Below the pieces are notes generated by a model, which made no database searches, had not been told where the DNA came from, and saw only the letters and a program-made list of their open reading frames with translations. Positions 35,467 through 43,754 of a stretch of DNA of 64,000 nt are shown piece after piece (the first letter of the stretch is position 1; every line of letters starts with the position of its first letter). The stretch comes from Castellaniella sp049673105. GTDB lineage: Bacteria > Pseudomonadota > Gammaproteobacteria > Burkholderiales > Burkholderiaceae_B. The DNA lies in assembly GCF_049673105.1 (NCBI RefSeq), contig NZ_JBATXG010000005.1, forward strand, positions 21,011-85,010, in the 5' to 3' direction. Both the position numbers and the translations under genes were made by a program.

Positions 35467-35598
35467 TTAGTGATAGTCCACGATTTCGACTTTCTCAGGA
35501 CCCTTGTCGGTCCATATAAAGCAGATACGCTATTGAGCGTTGATGCGAATGCCGTGCCATCCCGTTCGATCGTCCATCTTCAAACGACAATTACCATG
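35467..35598 (-). pseudogene. higB: Truncated HigB-type toxin with internal stop
   Basis: In one minus-strand frame about 40 codons match the C-terminal half of HigB/RelE toxins: GIRINAQ, a TAG stop where the family has tryptophan, then RICFIWTDKGPEKVEIVDYH and the stop at 35467. The N-terminal half is missing. A one-base change of TGG to TAG explains the internal stop. No active toxin is expected, consistent with the broken antitoxin beside it. Confidence 0.8.
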
Positions 35599-35681
35599 GC
35601 ATCACCCCACTCGCTTGTTTGCCTAACACTATAACTGCCATCTCCTGTGTCACACCAATCCCTCCTAATGTCAAAATTGTC

Positions 35682-35719
35682 CTACTTGAGTAGAACTTGC
35701 TGTTCTACTAAAATAGAAC
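35682..35719 (+). promoter_or_regulatory. Operator repeats of the mazEF-like pair
   Basis: Overlapping inverted repeats lie 40-75 bp before the antitoxin start: CTACT-TG-AGTAG (35682-35693), the perfect 8-bp pair AGTAGAAC (35689-35696) and GTTCTACT (35702-35709), and a further TAGAAC at 35714-35719. Repeated half-sites in front of an antitoxin gene are the usual binding sites for MazE-type autoregulation. Promoter elements within the region are not clear. Confidence 0.7.
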
Positions 35720-35756
35720 TTATCGAGTTTTGGGTAAACGTAAACAGGAGGCGTCC

Positions 35757-36002
35757 ATGCTTCAAACTCTACGCAAGGCGGGCGGCTCGCTTGTAATGAC
35801 CGTCCCCAAGGTATTTGTTGATCAGAACAGCCTGATCGACGGTTCTCAGGTTGAGCTTCATCTTCAGGGAAAGAAAATGACTGTCGAGGCACCTAGCCGA
35901 CCGCACTATAGGCTGGCCGACTTGATGGCAGAAATGCCCGAAGGGCTGCCTCGTGCCGAGGGCTGGGAGAAAATGCCTGCCGTTGGGCTGGAGAACGGTT
36001 AA
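35757..36002 (+). CDS. mazE: AbrB/MazE-type antitoxin
   Basis: The 81-aa protein has an N-terminal swapped-hairpin DNA-binding domain (MLQTLRKAGGSLVMTVPKVFVDQNSL) and an acidic, proline-containing tail (LADLMAEMPEGLPRAEGWE) that would wrap the toxin. ATG 35757 is preceded by AGGAGG. Its stop overlaps the toxin start (TAATG), giving translational coupling. It is intact, unlike the nearby higBA remnant. Confidence 0.88.
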   Translation: MLQTLRKAGGSLVMTVPKVFVDQNSLIDGSQVELHLQGKKMTVEAPSRPHYRLADLMAEMPEGLPRAEGWEKMPAVGLENG

Positions 36003-36349
36003 TGGCGTACGTGCCCAATCGTGGCGATATCGTGCATCTGGATTTCGACCCATCCTCAGGCCGAGAGATGCAAGGGCCGCACTTCGGTCTTGTGCTGAGT
36101 GGCAAAGTCTTCAACCAGCAAGGGTTGGCGATGATTTGCCCGATATCGCAGGGGGCTGCCGCAGCGGCCAGAACCTACGGCACGGTGGTCACGTTGATTG
36201 GGGCGGGCACGGATACCCAGGGTGCTGTTCACTGTCATCAGTTGAAGTCGCTGGATTGGCGCGCCCGCAAAGTGCACCTCAAGGAAGCCGTACCGCAGTT
36301 CATCGTTGATGAAGTCTTGGCCAGAATCGAAGCCATTTTGTTTGAGTGA
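36002..36349 (+). CDS. mazF: MazF/PemK-type mRNA-interferase toxin
   Basis: The 115-aa toxin has the PemK/MazF barrel. Early RGDIVHLDFDPSSGREMQGPHFGLVLS matches the family start, with the conserved GxE/R-x-x-GPH segment, and AMICPISQG and GAVHCHQLKSLDWRARKVHL follow. These enzymes cut single-stranded RNA at short sequences. It overlaps mazE by one base. The reading frame has no sign of decay. Confidence 0.9.
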   Translation: MAYVPNRGDIVHLDFDPSSGREMQGPHFGLVLSGKVFNQQGLAMICPISQGAAAAARTYGTVVTLIGAGTDTQGAVHCHQLKSLDWRARKVHLKEAVPQFIVDEVLARIEAILFE

Positions 36350-36473
36350 CAAGGTCTGGGCGACCGTCTCTTCCTTTGCCCCCCCCTTAGAGCTGCTGCG
36401 GCAGCCGGCTCAAACGCATCACACTGGCCAATTTTTATGCGGTGCATGCAAGTCTTTGATCAGATAGAAGATT

Positions 36474-36525
36474 CATGGATAACCCTGGGCTTATCCATGA
36501 GCTTGTCCACAGTCCTCGTGGACAA
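36474..36525. repeat. Two adjacent inverted repeats with DnaA-box-like arms
   Basis: The first is CATGGATAA (36474-36482) with TTATCCATG (36491-36499). The second is TTGTCCAC (36503-36510) with GTGGACAA (36518-36525). TTATCCATG and TTGTCCACA each differ little from the DnaA box TTATCCACA. They lie 55-105 bp before mscS, so they may instead be a promoter operator. The rest of the 36350-36578 gap shows nothing else clear apart from a poly-C run. Confidence 0.6.
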
Positions 36526-36578
36526 CTCCGGCACGGTAAAATTCCCCGACGCTCATCCATAAGAAAACGGCCTACATC

Positions 36579-37403
36579 ATGGAACAATTCCGAACCTTCT
36601 GGGCATCCATGCCTGACTTTCAAGACGCCGCTGTGCATCTGGCTGCCACGCTGCTCATCCTGATCATCGGCTGGATGATCTCCAATTTGCTGGGCCGCCT
36701 GGTGCGCCGCCTGGCCGATCATTCATCGCGCATTGATCTCACCGTCGTCCCGATTCTGCGCAGTGTGACCGTCTGGTCCGTGCGTACGGTCGTGCTGCTG
36801 GCGGTGCTGGCCCGCCTGGGCGTGCAGACGGCCAGCCTGGTGGCGATGCTGGGCGCTTCCGCTCTGGCCATCGGCCTGGCCTTGCAGGGGACTTTGCAGA
36901 ATTTCGCTGCTGGCATCATGTTGCTGCTGCTGCGCCCGGTGCGGGCGGGCGAATTCGTCTCGGTGGAAGGCAAGGGCTCAGGCACGGTCGATGAGATCGG
37001 TCTGTTCATGACGCGGCTGGTCCAGGCCGATGGCATTCATCTGCTGCTGCCCAATTCCCTGGTCTGGGGCAATCCCATCGTCAACTACAGCCGCAACCAG
37101 ACTCGCCGCTTGGACGTGATGCTGGGGGTGCGCCACGACGATGATCTGGAATCCGCCCTGGCGACCTTGCGGCGGCTGGTGGATCAGCATGCGGATGTGC
37201 TCAAGGACCCCGTGCCGGAAGTCATGGTGATGGAATACCGGGACAGCACGGTGATGCTGAATATCCGGGTGTGGACGCTGTCGGACAAATACTGGGACGT
37301 CCGGTTCGATTTGCAGCGCCGGGCGCCGCAGGCGCTGCGGGATGCGGGCATGCGCAGCCCGATTCCGCTGCGCGAGGTGCGCACCACAGCGGATGCGGCT
37401 TAA
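36579..37403 (+). CDS. mscS: Small-conductance mechanosensitive channel, MscS family
   Basis: This channel of 274 aa releases solutes on hypo-osmotic shock. Three membrane helices occur in the first about 125 residues, the last being the glycine/alanine-rich pore helix (LVAMLGASALAIGLALQGTLQNFAAGIMLL). Conserved VRAGEFVSVEG starts the cytoplasmic beta domain, and LPNSLVWGNPIVNYSRN follows. The last 4 bp overlap the end of the convergent cysE. Confidence 0.94.
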   Translation: MEQFRTFWASMPDFQDAAVHLAATLLILIIGWMISNLLGRLVRRLADHSSRIDLTVVPILRSVTVWSVRTVVLLAVLARLGVQTASLVAMLGASALAIGLALQGTLQNFAAGIMLLLLRPVRAGEFVSVEGKGSGTVDEIGLFMTRLVQADGIHLLLPNSLVWGNPIVNYSRNQTRRLDVMLGVRHDDDLESALATLRRLVDQHADVLKDPVPEVMVMEYRDSTVMLNIRVWTLSDKYWDVRFDLQRRAPQALRDAGMRSPIPLREVRTTADAA

Positions 37404-38278
37404 TCCACCATCCGGTTCAGGCGTTCTACATCCAGCGGGCGCTGACCGTTTTCGACCCGCTGGCCCAGGTCTTCCATGGCCTGGCACAGACGGTGAATAC
37501 GTTTGTCCTGCTGCGCGGTGTGATTGATCAGTTCGTGCAGCACCTTGACCAGGGGATCGTCGTCCGTGCGGCCCACGCCATAGGCGGCGAAGTTGTCCGC
37601 TGGATCGGCCTTGGCAGGGCTGCTGTCGTCGACCGGCCGGCTGCGCTGCAGGAGTTCCTGCAGAGGCCGTGCGGTCCAGTCGGATTGGCAGGGCAGGTCG
37701 TCTGGGGCCGCCGGGCTTGATGCGGGTTCTGCGTCGGCGGCATCATCTGCTTTGTGGTCCTGGGGCAGGATGATGCGGGCCGGATTGCCCACTGCGGTCG
37801 CGCCGGCGGGGACAGGCTTGATCACCACGGCGTTGGACCCGATACGGGCGTGGGCGCCGACGGTGAATCCGCCCAGGATTTGCGCGCCGGCGCCGACCAC
37901 GACGCCGGTTTCCAGAGTAGGGTGGCGTTTCTCGCCTTTGTACAGGCGGGTGCCGCCCAGGGTGACGCCTTGGTAGATCGTGCAGTCATCGCCGATTTCG
38001 GCGGTTTCTCCGATCACCACGCCAAAGCCGTGATCGATGAACACGCGCCGCCCGATCACCGCGCCCGGGTGGATTTCAATGCCCGTCAGCATGCGTCCCA
38101 GATGCGAGATGAAACGCCCCGCCCAGTACCAATTGCGCCGCCACAGGCCGTGCGCCACGCGGTGGATCAGGATGGCATGCAGGCCGGGATAACAGGTCAG
38201 GATCTCGAAGCGGCTGCGGGCGGCCGGATCGCGTTCGTGGATGCAGGCGAGTTCTTCGCGTAGCTGTTCAAACATCAT
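37400..38278 (-). CDS. cysE: Serine O-acetyltransferase
   Basis: This enzyme makes O-acetylserine, the carbon acceptor for sulfide from CysJI. It is a left-handed hexapeptide-repeat protein; the catalytic region FIDHGFGVVIGETAEIGDDCTIYQGVTLGGT and GNPARI are clear. The core resembles the short (EpsC-like) type, ending near residue 175, and about 115 further residues of low-complexity, acidic/Ala-Pro-rich and then helical sequence are added. Two ATGs open it; the upstream one is used. It follows trmJ closely (3 bp). Confidence 0.94.
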   Translation of the reverse strand: MMFEQLREELACIHERDPAARSRFEILTCYPGLHAILIHRVAHGLWRRNWYWAGRFISHLGRMLTGIEIHPGAVIGRRVFIDHGFGVVIGETAEIGDDCTIYQGVTLGGTRLYKGEKRHPTLETGVVVGAGAQILGGFTVGAHARIGSNAVVIKPVPAGATAVGNPARIILPQDHKADDAADAEPASSPAAPDDLPCQSDWTARPLQELLQRSRPVDDSSPAKADPADNFAAYGVGRTDDDPLVKVLHELINHTAQQDKRIHRLCQAMEDLGQRVENGQRPLDVERLNRMVD

Positions 38279-38281
38279 GAT

Positions 38282-39106
38282 TCAGGCAGGATCCTGGGGG
38301 TGGGCTAGTCGGGCTGTGCGGATCATGGCGGTGCACAGGCCGCGCAGCATGTCCACTTCGTCGGTGCTCAGGCGGGAGCGTGTCCACATCTGGCGCATGC
38401 GCGGCGCCAATTTTTTGGGGTGCTGCGGGTCCAGGAATTCGATCGCGATCAGCGCCTGTTCGAAATGATCCAGCAGGGCCTGGACACGGTCGCTGCCGGC
38501 CAGATCCGCGCCGGCGTCGTGGCGCCCGTGGGTCTCGGGCAGGCGGGCCTGATGGGTCAGCGGCAGCAGCGCGTAGCGCATTTCCCAGGCTGCCAGTTGC
38601 AGCGCCTGCGACACGTTCAGGGAACTATAGACCGGATTGGCCGGTATGTGGCAAACCTGCTGACACAGCATGATGTCGTCGTTGGACAGACCGGATCGTT
38701 CCGTGCCCACCACGATCGCGATCCGGGATTCGGCGCGTGTCAGTTCGGCAGCCGACTGCGTTGCGGCTTCGCGGATGTCGCAGGGCGGGGGGCCTAGCGC
38801 CCGCGCCCTGGCGGTCAGGGCAAAAGCCAGGGTGGTCGCACCCAGGGCCTCGGCCAGGCTGTCGTGGATGCGGGCATGTTCCAGTACGTCGCCCGCGCCG
38901 CTGGCCAGCGCCTGAGCGTCCGGGTGGCGCAGGATGTCGGGGTCGCCCGGGGCGACCAGGCGCAGGTCGTGAAAGCCCATCGTCTTGATGGCCCGCGCCG
39001 CCGATCCGACGTTGCCAGGATGGCTGGGGCTGACCATGATGAAGCAGGTTCGCGCAAAGATATCCTGCTCGCGAAGCGCCGAATCGGAGGAAATTGGTAG
39101 AGTCAT
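38282..39106 (-). CDS. trmJ: tRNA (cytidine/uridine-2'-O)-methyltransferase TrmJ
   Basis: This SPOUT methyltransferase of 274 aa modifies ribose 32 in tRNA anticodon loops. The N-terminal IMVSPSHPGNVGSAARAIKTMG and the knot signatures GTERSGLSNDDIMLCQQ and IPANPVYSSLNVSQA are typical. A C-terminal helical extension contains the dimer-forming part. It is upstream of cysE and divergent from suhB with a 40-bp gap, an arrangement found in many Burkholderiales. Confidence 0.94.
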   Translation of the reverse strand: MTLPISSDSALREQDIFARTCFIMVSPSHPGNVGSAARAIKTMGFHDLRLVAPGDPDILRHPDAQALASGAGDVLEHARIHDSLAEALGATTLAFALTARARALGPPPCDIREAATQSAAELTRAESRIAIVVGTERSGLSNDDIMLCQQVCHIPANPVYSSLNVSQALQLAAWEMRYALLPLTHQARLPETHGRHDAGADLAGSDRVQALLDHFEQALIAIEFLDPQHPKKLAPRMRQMWTRSRLSTDEVDMLRGLCTAMIRTARLAHPQDPA

Positions 39107-39146
39107 CTAAAATGGAGTACTTGTTACCTGTGATCTTTGGAAACCT

Positions 39147-39926
39147 ATGCATCCGATGCTTAACACCGCCATCAAGGCGGCGCGCCGCGCAGGCGCCATC
39201 ATCAACCGCGCCAGTCTGGACCTCGAACGCCTCAACGTAGCGCGTAAAGGCCCCAAAGACTACGTGACCGAGGTCGATCGCGCTGCCGAGGAATCCATTA
39301 TCGACATTTTACGCACAGCGTATCCCGAACATGGTTTTCTGGGCGAGGAATCCGGCGCGCATGCCGGGGCTGGCGGCGCCGAACCCGAATTCCGCTGGGT
39401 GATCGACCCCCTGGACGGCACCACCAATTTCATCCACGGTTTTCAGCACTACGCGGTGTCCATCGCGCTGCTGCACAATGGGCAGGCAGTGCATGCGGTG
39501 GTCTACGATCCGTCGCGCAATGAAATGTTTACGGCCAGCCGCGGCAGCGGCGCTTTCCTGAATGATCGCCGGGTGCGGGTGTCATCGTGCCTGCGCTACC
39601 ACGAGGCTTTGCTGGCCTCGCACATCCCCCAATCCACCGCGCTGCCGGCAGGCTCGCCTTACATGCCGCTGCTCTCTGATTGCGCTGCCGCTCGGCGCAC
39701 GGGTTCCACGGTGCTGGATCTGGCCTGGGTCGCCAGCGGGCGGCTGGACGGCTTTTGCGGCGTCGGCCTGAAACCCTGGGATATGGCTGCAGGCAACCTG
39801 CTCATCCTGGAATCCGGCGGTCTGGTGGCGGATTTCCAGGGGGAACAGGGCTGGCTGGCGTCCGGCAACGTGCTGGCGGCTGCCCCCAAGATCTTCACAC
39901 AGATGTTGACCCGCTTGCAGGCCTGA
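39147..39926 (+). CDS. suhB: Inositol monophosphatase family protein SuhB
   Basis: The 259-aa protein is a lithium-sensitive-type phosphatase; SuhB also joins the ribosomal antitermination complex in enterics. Metal-ligand motifs are GEESG, DPLDGTTNFIHGF and the C-terminal KPWDMAAGNLLILESGG. The early KGPKDYVTEVDRAAE is characteristic. The start at 39147 matches family length. The downstream gene begins 9 nt after its stop. Confidence 0.95.
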   Translation: MHPMLNTAIKAARRAGAIINRASLDLERLNVARKGPKDYVTEVDRAAEESIIDILRTAYPEHGFLGEESGAHAGAGGAEPEFRWVIDPLDGTTNFIHGFQHYAVSIALLHNGQAVHAVVYDPSRNEMFTASRGSGAFLNDRRVRVSSCLRYHEALLASHIPQSTALPAGSPYMPLLSDCAAARRTGSTVLDLAWVASGRLDGFCGVGLKPWDMAAGNLLILESGGLVADFQGEQGWLASGNVLAAAPKIFTQMLTRLQA

Positions 39927-39935
39927 TAAGGAAAC

Positions 39936-41519
39936 ATGATGGAATGGTTGCTGGATCCGGCAGCCTGGGTGGGCTTGTTCACCCTGATAGTCCTGGAAAT
40001 CGTCCTGGGCATCGACAATCTGGTCTTTATCGCCATTTTGGTCGACAAGCTTCCCCACAAAGAACGCGATCGGGCCAGGGTCCTGGGCCTGAGCCTGGCG
40101 CTGATCATGCGGCTGTTGCTGCTGACCCTGATGTCCCATCTGGTCAAGCTGACCACTCCTTTGTTTCACCTGGGAGACATGGGATTTTCCGGGCGCGATC
40201 TGATCCTGATCGTCGGCGGGTTTTTTCTGCTCTTCAAAGGCACCTTCGAGCTGCATGACCGCATCGAGGGGCGCACGCAGCATGCCACCGGGTCGCGCAT
40301 CCATGCCGGTTTCGGGGTGATCGTCACCCAGATCGTCATTCTGGATGCGGTGTTCTCCATCGATTCCGTGATCACCGCCGTCGGGATGGTGGATCATCTG
40401 GCGATCATGATGGCGGCGGTGATCATCGCCATGGGCATCATGCTGGTGGCGTCCAAGCCGCTCACCGCCTTCGTCAATGCGCATCAGACCGTCGTCATCT
40501 TGTGCCTGGGCTTCTTGTTGACCATCGGCTTTTCGCTGGTCGCAGACGGGTTCAAATTCGCGGTGCCCAAGGGCTATCTGTATGCCGCCATCATGTTCTC
40601 CGTCCTGATCGAGGCCCTGAATCAGTGGGCCAAGCGCAATGTGCGCCGGGCGGAAATGCGGCGGCCCCTGCGCGAACGCACGGCTGAAACGGTGCTGCTG
40701 ATGTTGGGGCGCAAGCCCTTGGTCGGCCCGGAACCTGAATTCGATCAGGCCACCACCCAGCCGTTGCAGGCCTTTGTCGACGAGGAACGCAATATGGTCA
40801 GCGGCGTACTCACGCTCAGCGACCGCAATGTGCATTCGGTCATGACCCCGCGCACGGACGTCTCCTGGATCAATCTGGAATCGTCTCCCGAAGAACTGCG
40901 TGAACAGTTGATCCGGGAACCCCACAGCTTTTTCCCGGTGTGCCGGGGCACGCTGGACGAAGTCGCGGGGGTGGGCAGGGCCAAGGAACTGCTGCTGGAT
41001 TTGCTGGAACACGGCCATATCCGCGAAACCCGCTTGCGCGAGCCGATCATCGTGCACGAGACCATCCAGATCCTGCAGCTGATGGAAACGCTCAAACGCG
41101 CCCATGGCTTGCTGGTGCTGGTGGCCGATGAATTCGGCTCTATCGTCGGTGTGGTGACGCCCATCGATATCTTCGAAGCCATCGCCGGCGAATTCCCCGA
41201 CGAGGACGAGGCCCCGGACATCATCGATCAGGGGCATGGCCGCTGGCGGGTGGATGGCGCAGCCGACCTGCATCACCTGGAACAGATCCTGCACACCGAC
41301 GGCCTGGTGGGTGATGACGAGGAATACTCCACCCTCGCCGGTTATCTGCTCAGCCGTTTCGGGCGTCTGCCCGAGGTCGGCGACCAGTGCGAGCTGGTGC
41401 ATGACTATGATGGGTTTCGCTTCACGGTCGCCGCGTTGGAAGGCCGCCGGATCGCCGCCGTGCAGATCGAACGTTTGCCCTTGCCGGGCGCGGAACCGGA
41501 TGTCGAGGTCTTAGGCTGA
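39936..41519 (+). CDS. TerC-CBS-CorC fusion membrane protein (YegH/YoaE-like)
   Basis: The 527-aa inner-membrane protein has a TerC domain (about residues 1-240; LEIVLGIDNLVFIAILV and DAVFSIDSVITAVGMVDH carry the membrane aspartates). A pair of CBS domains follows (about 300-430; VMTPRTDVSWI, LVLVADEFGSIVGVVTPIDI), and a CorC/HlyC transporter-associated domain completes it (about 440-520). TerC proteins are now linked to metal-ion (manganese/calcium) export to secreted enzymes; the metal here is unknown. The last 9 bp overlap the convergent lpxH. Confidence 0.92.
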   Translation: MMEWLLDPAAWVGLFTLIVLEIVLGIDNLVFIAILVDKLPHKERDRARVLGLSLALIMRLLLLTLMSHLVKLTTPLFHLGDMGFSGRDLILIVGGFFLLFKGTFELHDRIEGRTQHATGSRIHAGFGVIVTQIVILDAVFSIDSVITAVGMVDHLAIMMAAVIIAMGIMLVASKPLTAFVNAHQTVVILCLGFLLTIGFSLVADGFKFAVPKGYLYAAIMFSVLIEALNQWAKRNVRRAEMRRPLRERTAETVLLMLGRKPLVGPEPEFDQATTQPLQAFVDEERNMVSGVLTLSDRNVHSVMTPRTDVSWINLESSPEELREQLIREPHSFFPVCRGTLDEVAGVGRAKELLLDLLEHGHIRETRLREPIIVHETIQILQLMETLKRAHGLLVLVADEFGSIVGVVTPIDIFEAIAGEFPDEDEAPDIIDQGHGRWRVDGAADLHHLEQILHTDGLVGDDEEYSTLAGYLLSRFGRLPEVGDQCELVHDYDGFRFTVAALEGRRIAAVQIERLPLPGAEPDVEVLG

Positions 41520-42290
41520 AGCGGGCCAGGGGTGCAGGCGCACCCCGTCAGTCGCCGAAATCGAAATCCAGCCGCCACGGGACGGCTGGGCATGGTCGTA
41601 TTCCCAATCGGGCAGTACGTATCGCTGCGCGCGGCGGCCATCCATATCCAGCGTATGCACCGCAGGCCGGTGCGTGTGTCCGTGTATCAGCACGTCGCAG
41701 CCCGCCGTTCGCAGCGCCTGCGTGATCGCGTCGGCATTGACGTCCATGATCCGCTGCGGCTTGCCCTGCTGGGCCTGACGGCTGCGGGATCGCGCCCAGT
41801 CGGCGATGCCGCGCCGCAGCGGTAGCGGCAGAGCCAGAAAGACGGACTGAATCCAGGGGGTGCGCACGATGCGCCGGAAGCGTTGGTAGGTCAGGTCGTC
41901 CGTGCAATACTCATCGCCGTGCGCCAGCAGAATGGGGCCGGCATCTGTGTTCAGCAGGACAGGGGCTGCGATCAGGCGCGCACCCAGCGATTGCGCCAAG
42001 GCATCGCCCATCAGGAAATCGCGATTGCCCTGGACCAGCCAGACGGGGATGGTGTGCGCGGTCAGGCGCAGTTCGCGCAACGCGGTATCCAGCCAGGCGG
42101 GTGGCTGGCGCAGGGCGTGATCGTCGCCGATCCAGGCATCGAAAATATCCCCGCACAGGATCAGGGCTTGCGCCTGGGTGCGGGCTTGCGCCAGAAAATC
42201 ATAAAAGGCGCGAGCCGTCTGGGGAACGGCTGCGCCCAGGTGGATGTCCGAGGCGATCCAGAGATCGCCAGGCAGCGCCGCCTTATTCAA
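41511..42290 (-). CDS. lpxH: UDP-2,3-diacylglucosamine diphosphatase
   Basis: This enzyme makes 2,3-diacylglucosamine-1-phosphate, lipid X, in lipid A synthesis. The 259-aa calcineurin-like phosphoesterase shows the metal motifs SDIHLG, CGDIFDAWIGDD, GNRDFLMG, HGDEYCTDD and HGHTHRP. Its start overlaps the end of the cyclophilin gene by 8 bp, so they are co-transcribed, as in many betaproteobacteria. Confidence 0.95.
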   Translation of the reverse strand: MNKAALPGDLWIASDIHLGAAVPQTARAFYDFLAQARTQAQALILCGDIFDAWIGDDHALRQPPAWLDTALRELRLTAHTIPVWLVQGNRDFLMGDALAQSLGARLIAAPVLLNTDAGPILLAHGDEYCTDDLTYQRFRRIVRTPWIQSVFLALPLPLRRGIADWARSRSRQAQQGKPQRIMDVNADAITQALRTAGCDVLIHGHTHRPAVHTLDMDGRRAQRYVLPDWEYDHAQPSRGGWISISATDGVRLHPWPASA

Positions 42291-42924
42291 CCAGCGTCGC
42301 GCTTTCGATGATCACGTCCTCGACGGGGACGTCCTGGTGAAAGCCTTTGCTGCCGGTCTTGACCTTTTTGATCTCGTCGACGACTTCGGTCCCTTCGATG
42401 ACGCGGCCAAAGACAGCGTAGCCCCAGCCGTTGGACGTGGGGGCGGTGAAGTTCAGGAAGTCGTTGTCCGACACGTTGATGAAGAACTGCGCGGTGGCCG
42501 AATGCGGGTCGGACGTGCGGGCCATGGCCAGCGTGTAGCGATCGTTCTTCAGGCCGTTGTTGGCTTCGTTTTCGACGGGGGCATGAGTTTGCTTCTGTTT
42601 CATGCCGGCTTCAAAGCCGCCGCCTTGAATCATGAAGTTGTTGATGACGCGGTGAAAAACCGTGCCGTTGTAGAAGCCTTCCTGGACATAGCGCAGGAAG
42701 TTTTCGACCGTTTTGGGAGCCTTTTCGGCGTCCAGCTCGATCAGCATGTCGCCCTTGTTGGTGTGCAGCTTGACGTGCGGATTTGTGCTCATGGATGTGC
42801 CTTGGGTAGAGGGGGTAGGGTTGGTCTGGGCGCTAGACAGGCCAGGGGCCAGGATCAGGGCGCAGCCCAGGCTGAGGACGCGCATCCCGGTCAGGATGCG
42901 TGGAAATGACAATGGATGGGACAT
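42283..42924 (-). CDS. Cyclophilin-type peptidyl-prolyl isomerase
   Basis: This is a PpiA/PpiB-family prolyl isomerase. The catalytic core (YNGTVFHRVINNFMIQGGGF, SATAQFFINVSDNDFLNF, GYAVFGRVIEGTEVVD) is complete. ATG 42924 (213 aa) or the ATG at 42885 gives an export signal (MRVLSLGCALILAPGLSSAQ), so a periplasmic location is likely. An ATG at 42792 would give a cytosolic enzyme of 169 aa, so either could be used. Longer readings overlap the upstream TPR gene. Confidence 0.9.
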   Translation of the reverse strand: MSHPLSFPRILTGMRVLSLGCALILAPGLSSAQTNPTPSTQGTSMSTNPHVKLHTNKGDMLIELDAEKAPKTVENFLRYVQEGFYNGTVFHRVINNFMIQGGGFEAGMKQKQTHAPVENEANNGLKNDRYTLAMARTSDPHSATAQFFINVSDNDFLNFTAPTSNGWGYAVFGRVIEGTEVVDEIKKVKTGSKGFHQDVPVEDVIIESATLVE

Positions 42925-42949
42925 GAAATGGTACGCGGAAATGAAGAAG

Positions 42950-43621
42950 TCAGTTGGACGCCGGTGCCGGCGCGGCGGAAGGCTGGCCTTGTGCGGCACG
43001 CGCCTTGGCAAAGGATTCCTGGGCGAGCGCCATCTGCACGTGGCCCCGGTTTTCCAGGGCGGGGGCGAATGACGGGTCCGATGCCAGGGCCATGTTCAGG
43101 GCATTGAGGGCCAGCTGCAACTGGCCCTGGCGGACGTGTTCGATAGCCAGGGCATTCCAGGGTTCGGGCAGTTCGGGGTAGTTTTCAGTCATGGAACGCC
43201 ACAGGCTCTGGGCCTGGTCATGCCGGCCCAGTGCCGCCAGGGCGCGGGCTTTTTGGTATTCCAGCTGGACGTCCGCGCCGATGGGGGCATCGGCGGCGCG
43301 CGCGGATTCGCGCTTTTGGATCAGGTCCAGCGCGTCCTGGGCGTGACCGCCGTCGATCAGGGCGGCGATGTGCGTCGTCACCTGCGAGGGCGTCAGGGGA
43401 ATCCCGGTATTGACCGATGGGGTGACTTTCTGCAGCAGGTCGGCAAAGGCTTGCCAGCCGCCGTCGGGCGTTTCCGCCTGGGTGAATTCCCCGGTGGCCG
43501 GATCGAAGGTCAGGTCTTGGATCGTCGTCGCGGACGCGTTAGTATCAGGGGATGCGCCATGAGCCGGCCCCGCAGTCAGGCCGGCGCACACAGTCACGAG
43601 AATTAGAAAAAAACGGATCAC
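42950..43621 (-). CDS. Exported tetratricopeptide-repeat protein
   Basis: The 223-aa protein starts with a signal peptide (MIRFFLILVTVCAGLTAGPAHG-AS). The second half has TPR units (DVQLEYQKARALAALGRHDQAQSLWRSM, then PEPWNALAIEHVRQGQLQLALNALNMAL). A proline/alanine tail ends it. Function is unknown; such proteins usually assemble complexes in the periplasm. It is 25 bp upstream of the cyclophilin gene and divergent from cysS. Confidence 0.85.
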   Translation of the reverse strand: MIRFFLILVTVCAGLTAGPAHGASPDTNASATTIQDLTFDPATGEFTQAETPDGGWQAFADLLQKVTPSVNTGIPLTPSQVTTHIAALIDGGHAQDALDLIQKRESARAADAPIGADVQLEYQKARALAALGRHDQAQSLWRSMTENYPELPEPWNALAIEHVRQGQLQLALNALNMALASDPSFAPALENRGHVQMALAQESFAKARAAQGQPSAAPAPASN

Positions 43622-43754
43622 AACACGTAGCGCCTAATGAGAGGGGTTTCAGAGATGAGGCCAGGGGACGGTATACTTAGCAGCTCATTTTACATCCCAT
43701 CGCGTCGCCAGCGAGCCTGGCGCGCCGGGGTGGCTTGACCCTTATCAGACCACT

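Noticed and set aside
36579..37403. Origin of replication near the DnaA-box-like repeats
   Set aside because: No dnaA/dnaN/parAB/gidA context, only two near-boxes, and they sit in a normal promoter position before mscS.
39582..41402. Minus-strand open frame of 606 codons over suhB and the TerC gene
   Set aside because: Covers two well-supported genes on the other strand and shows no recognisable domain.
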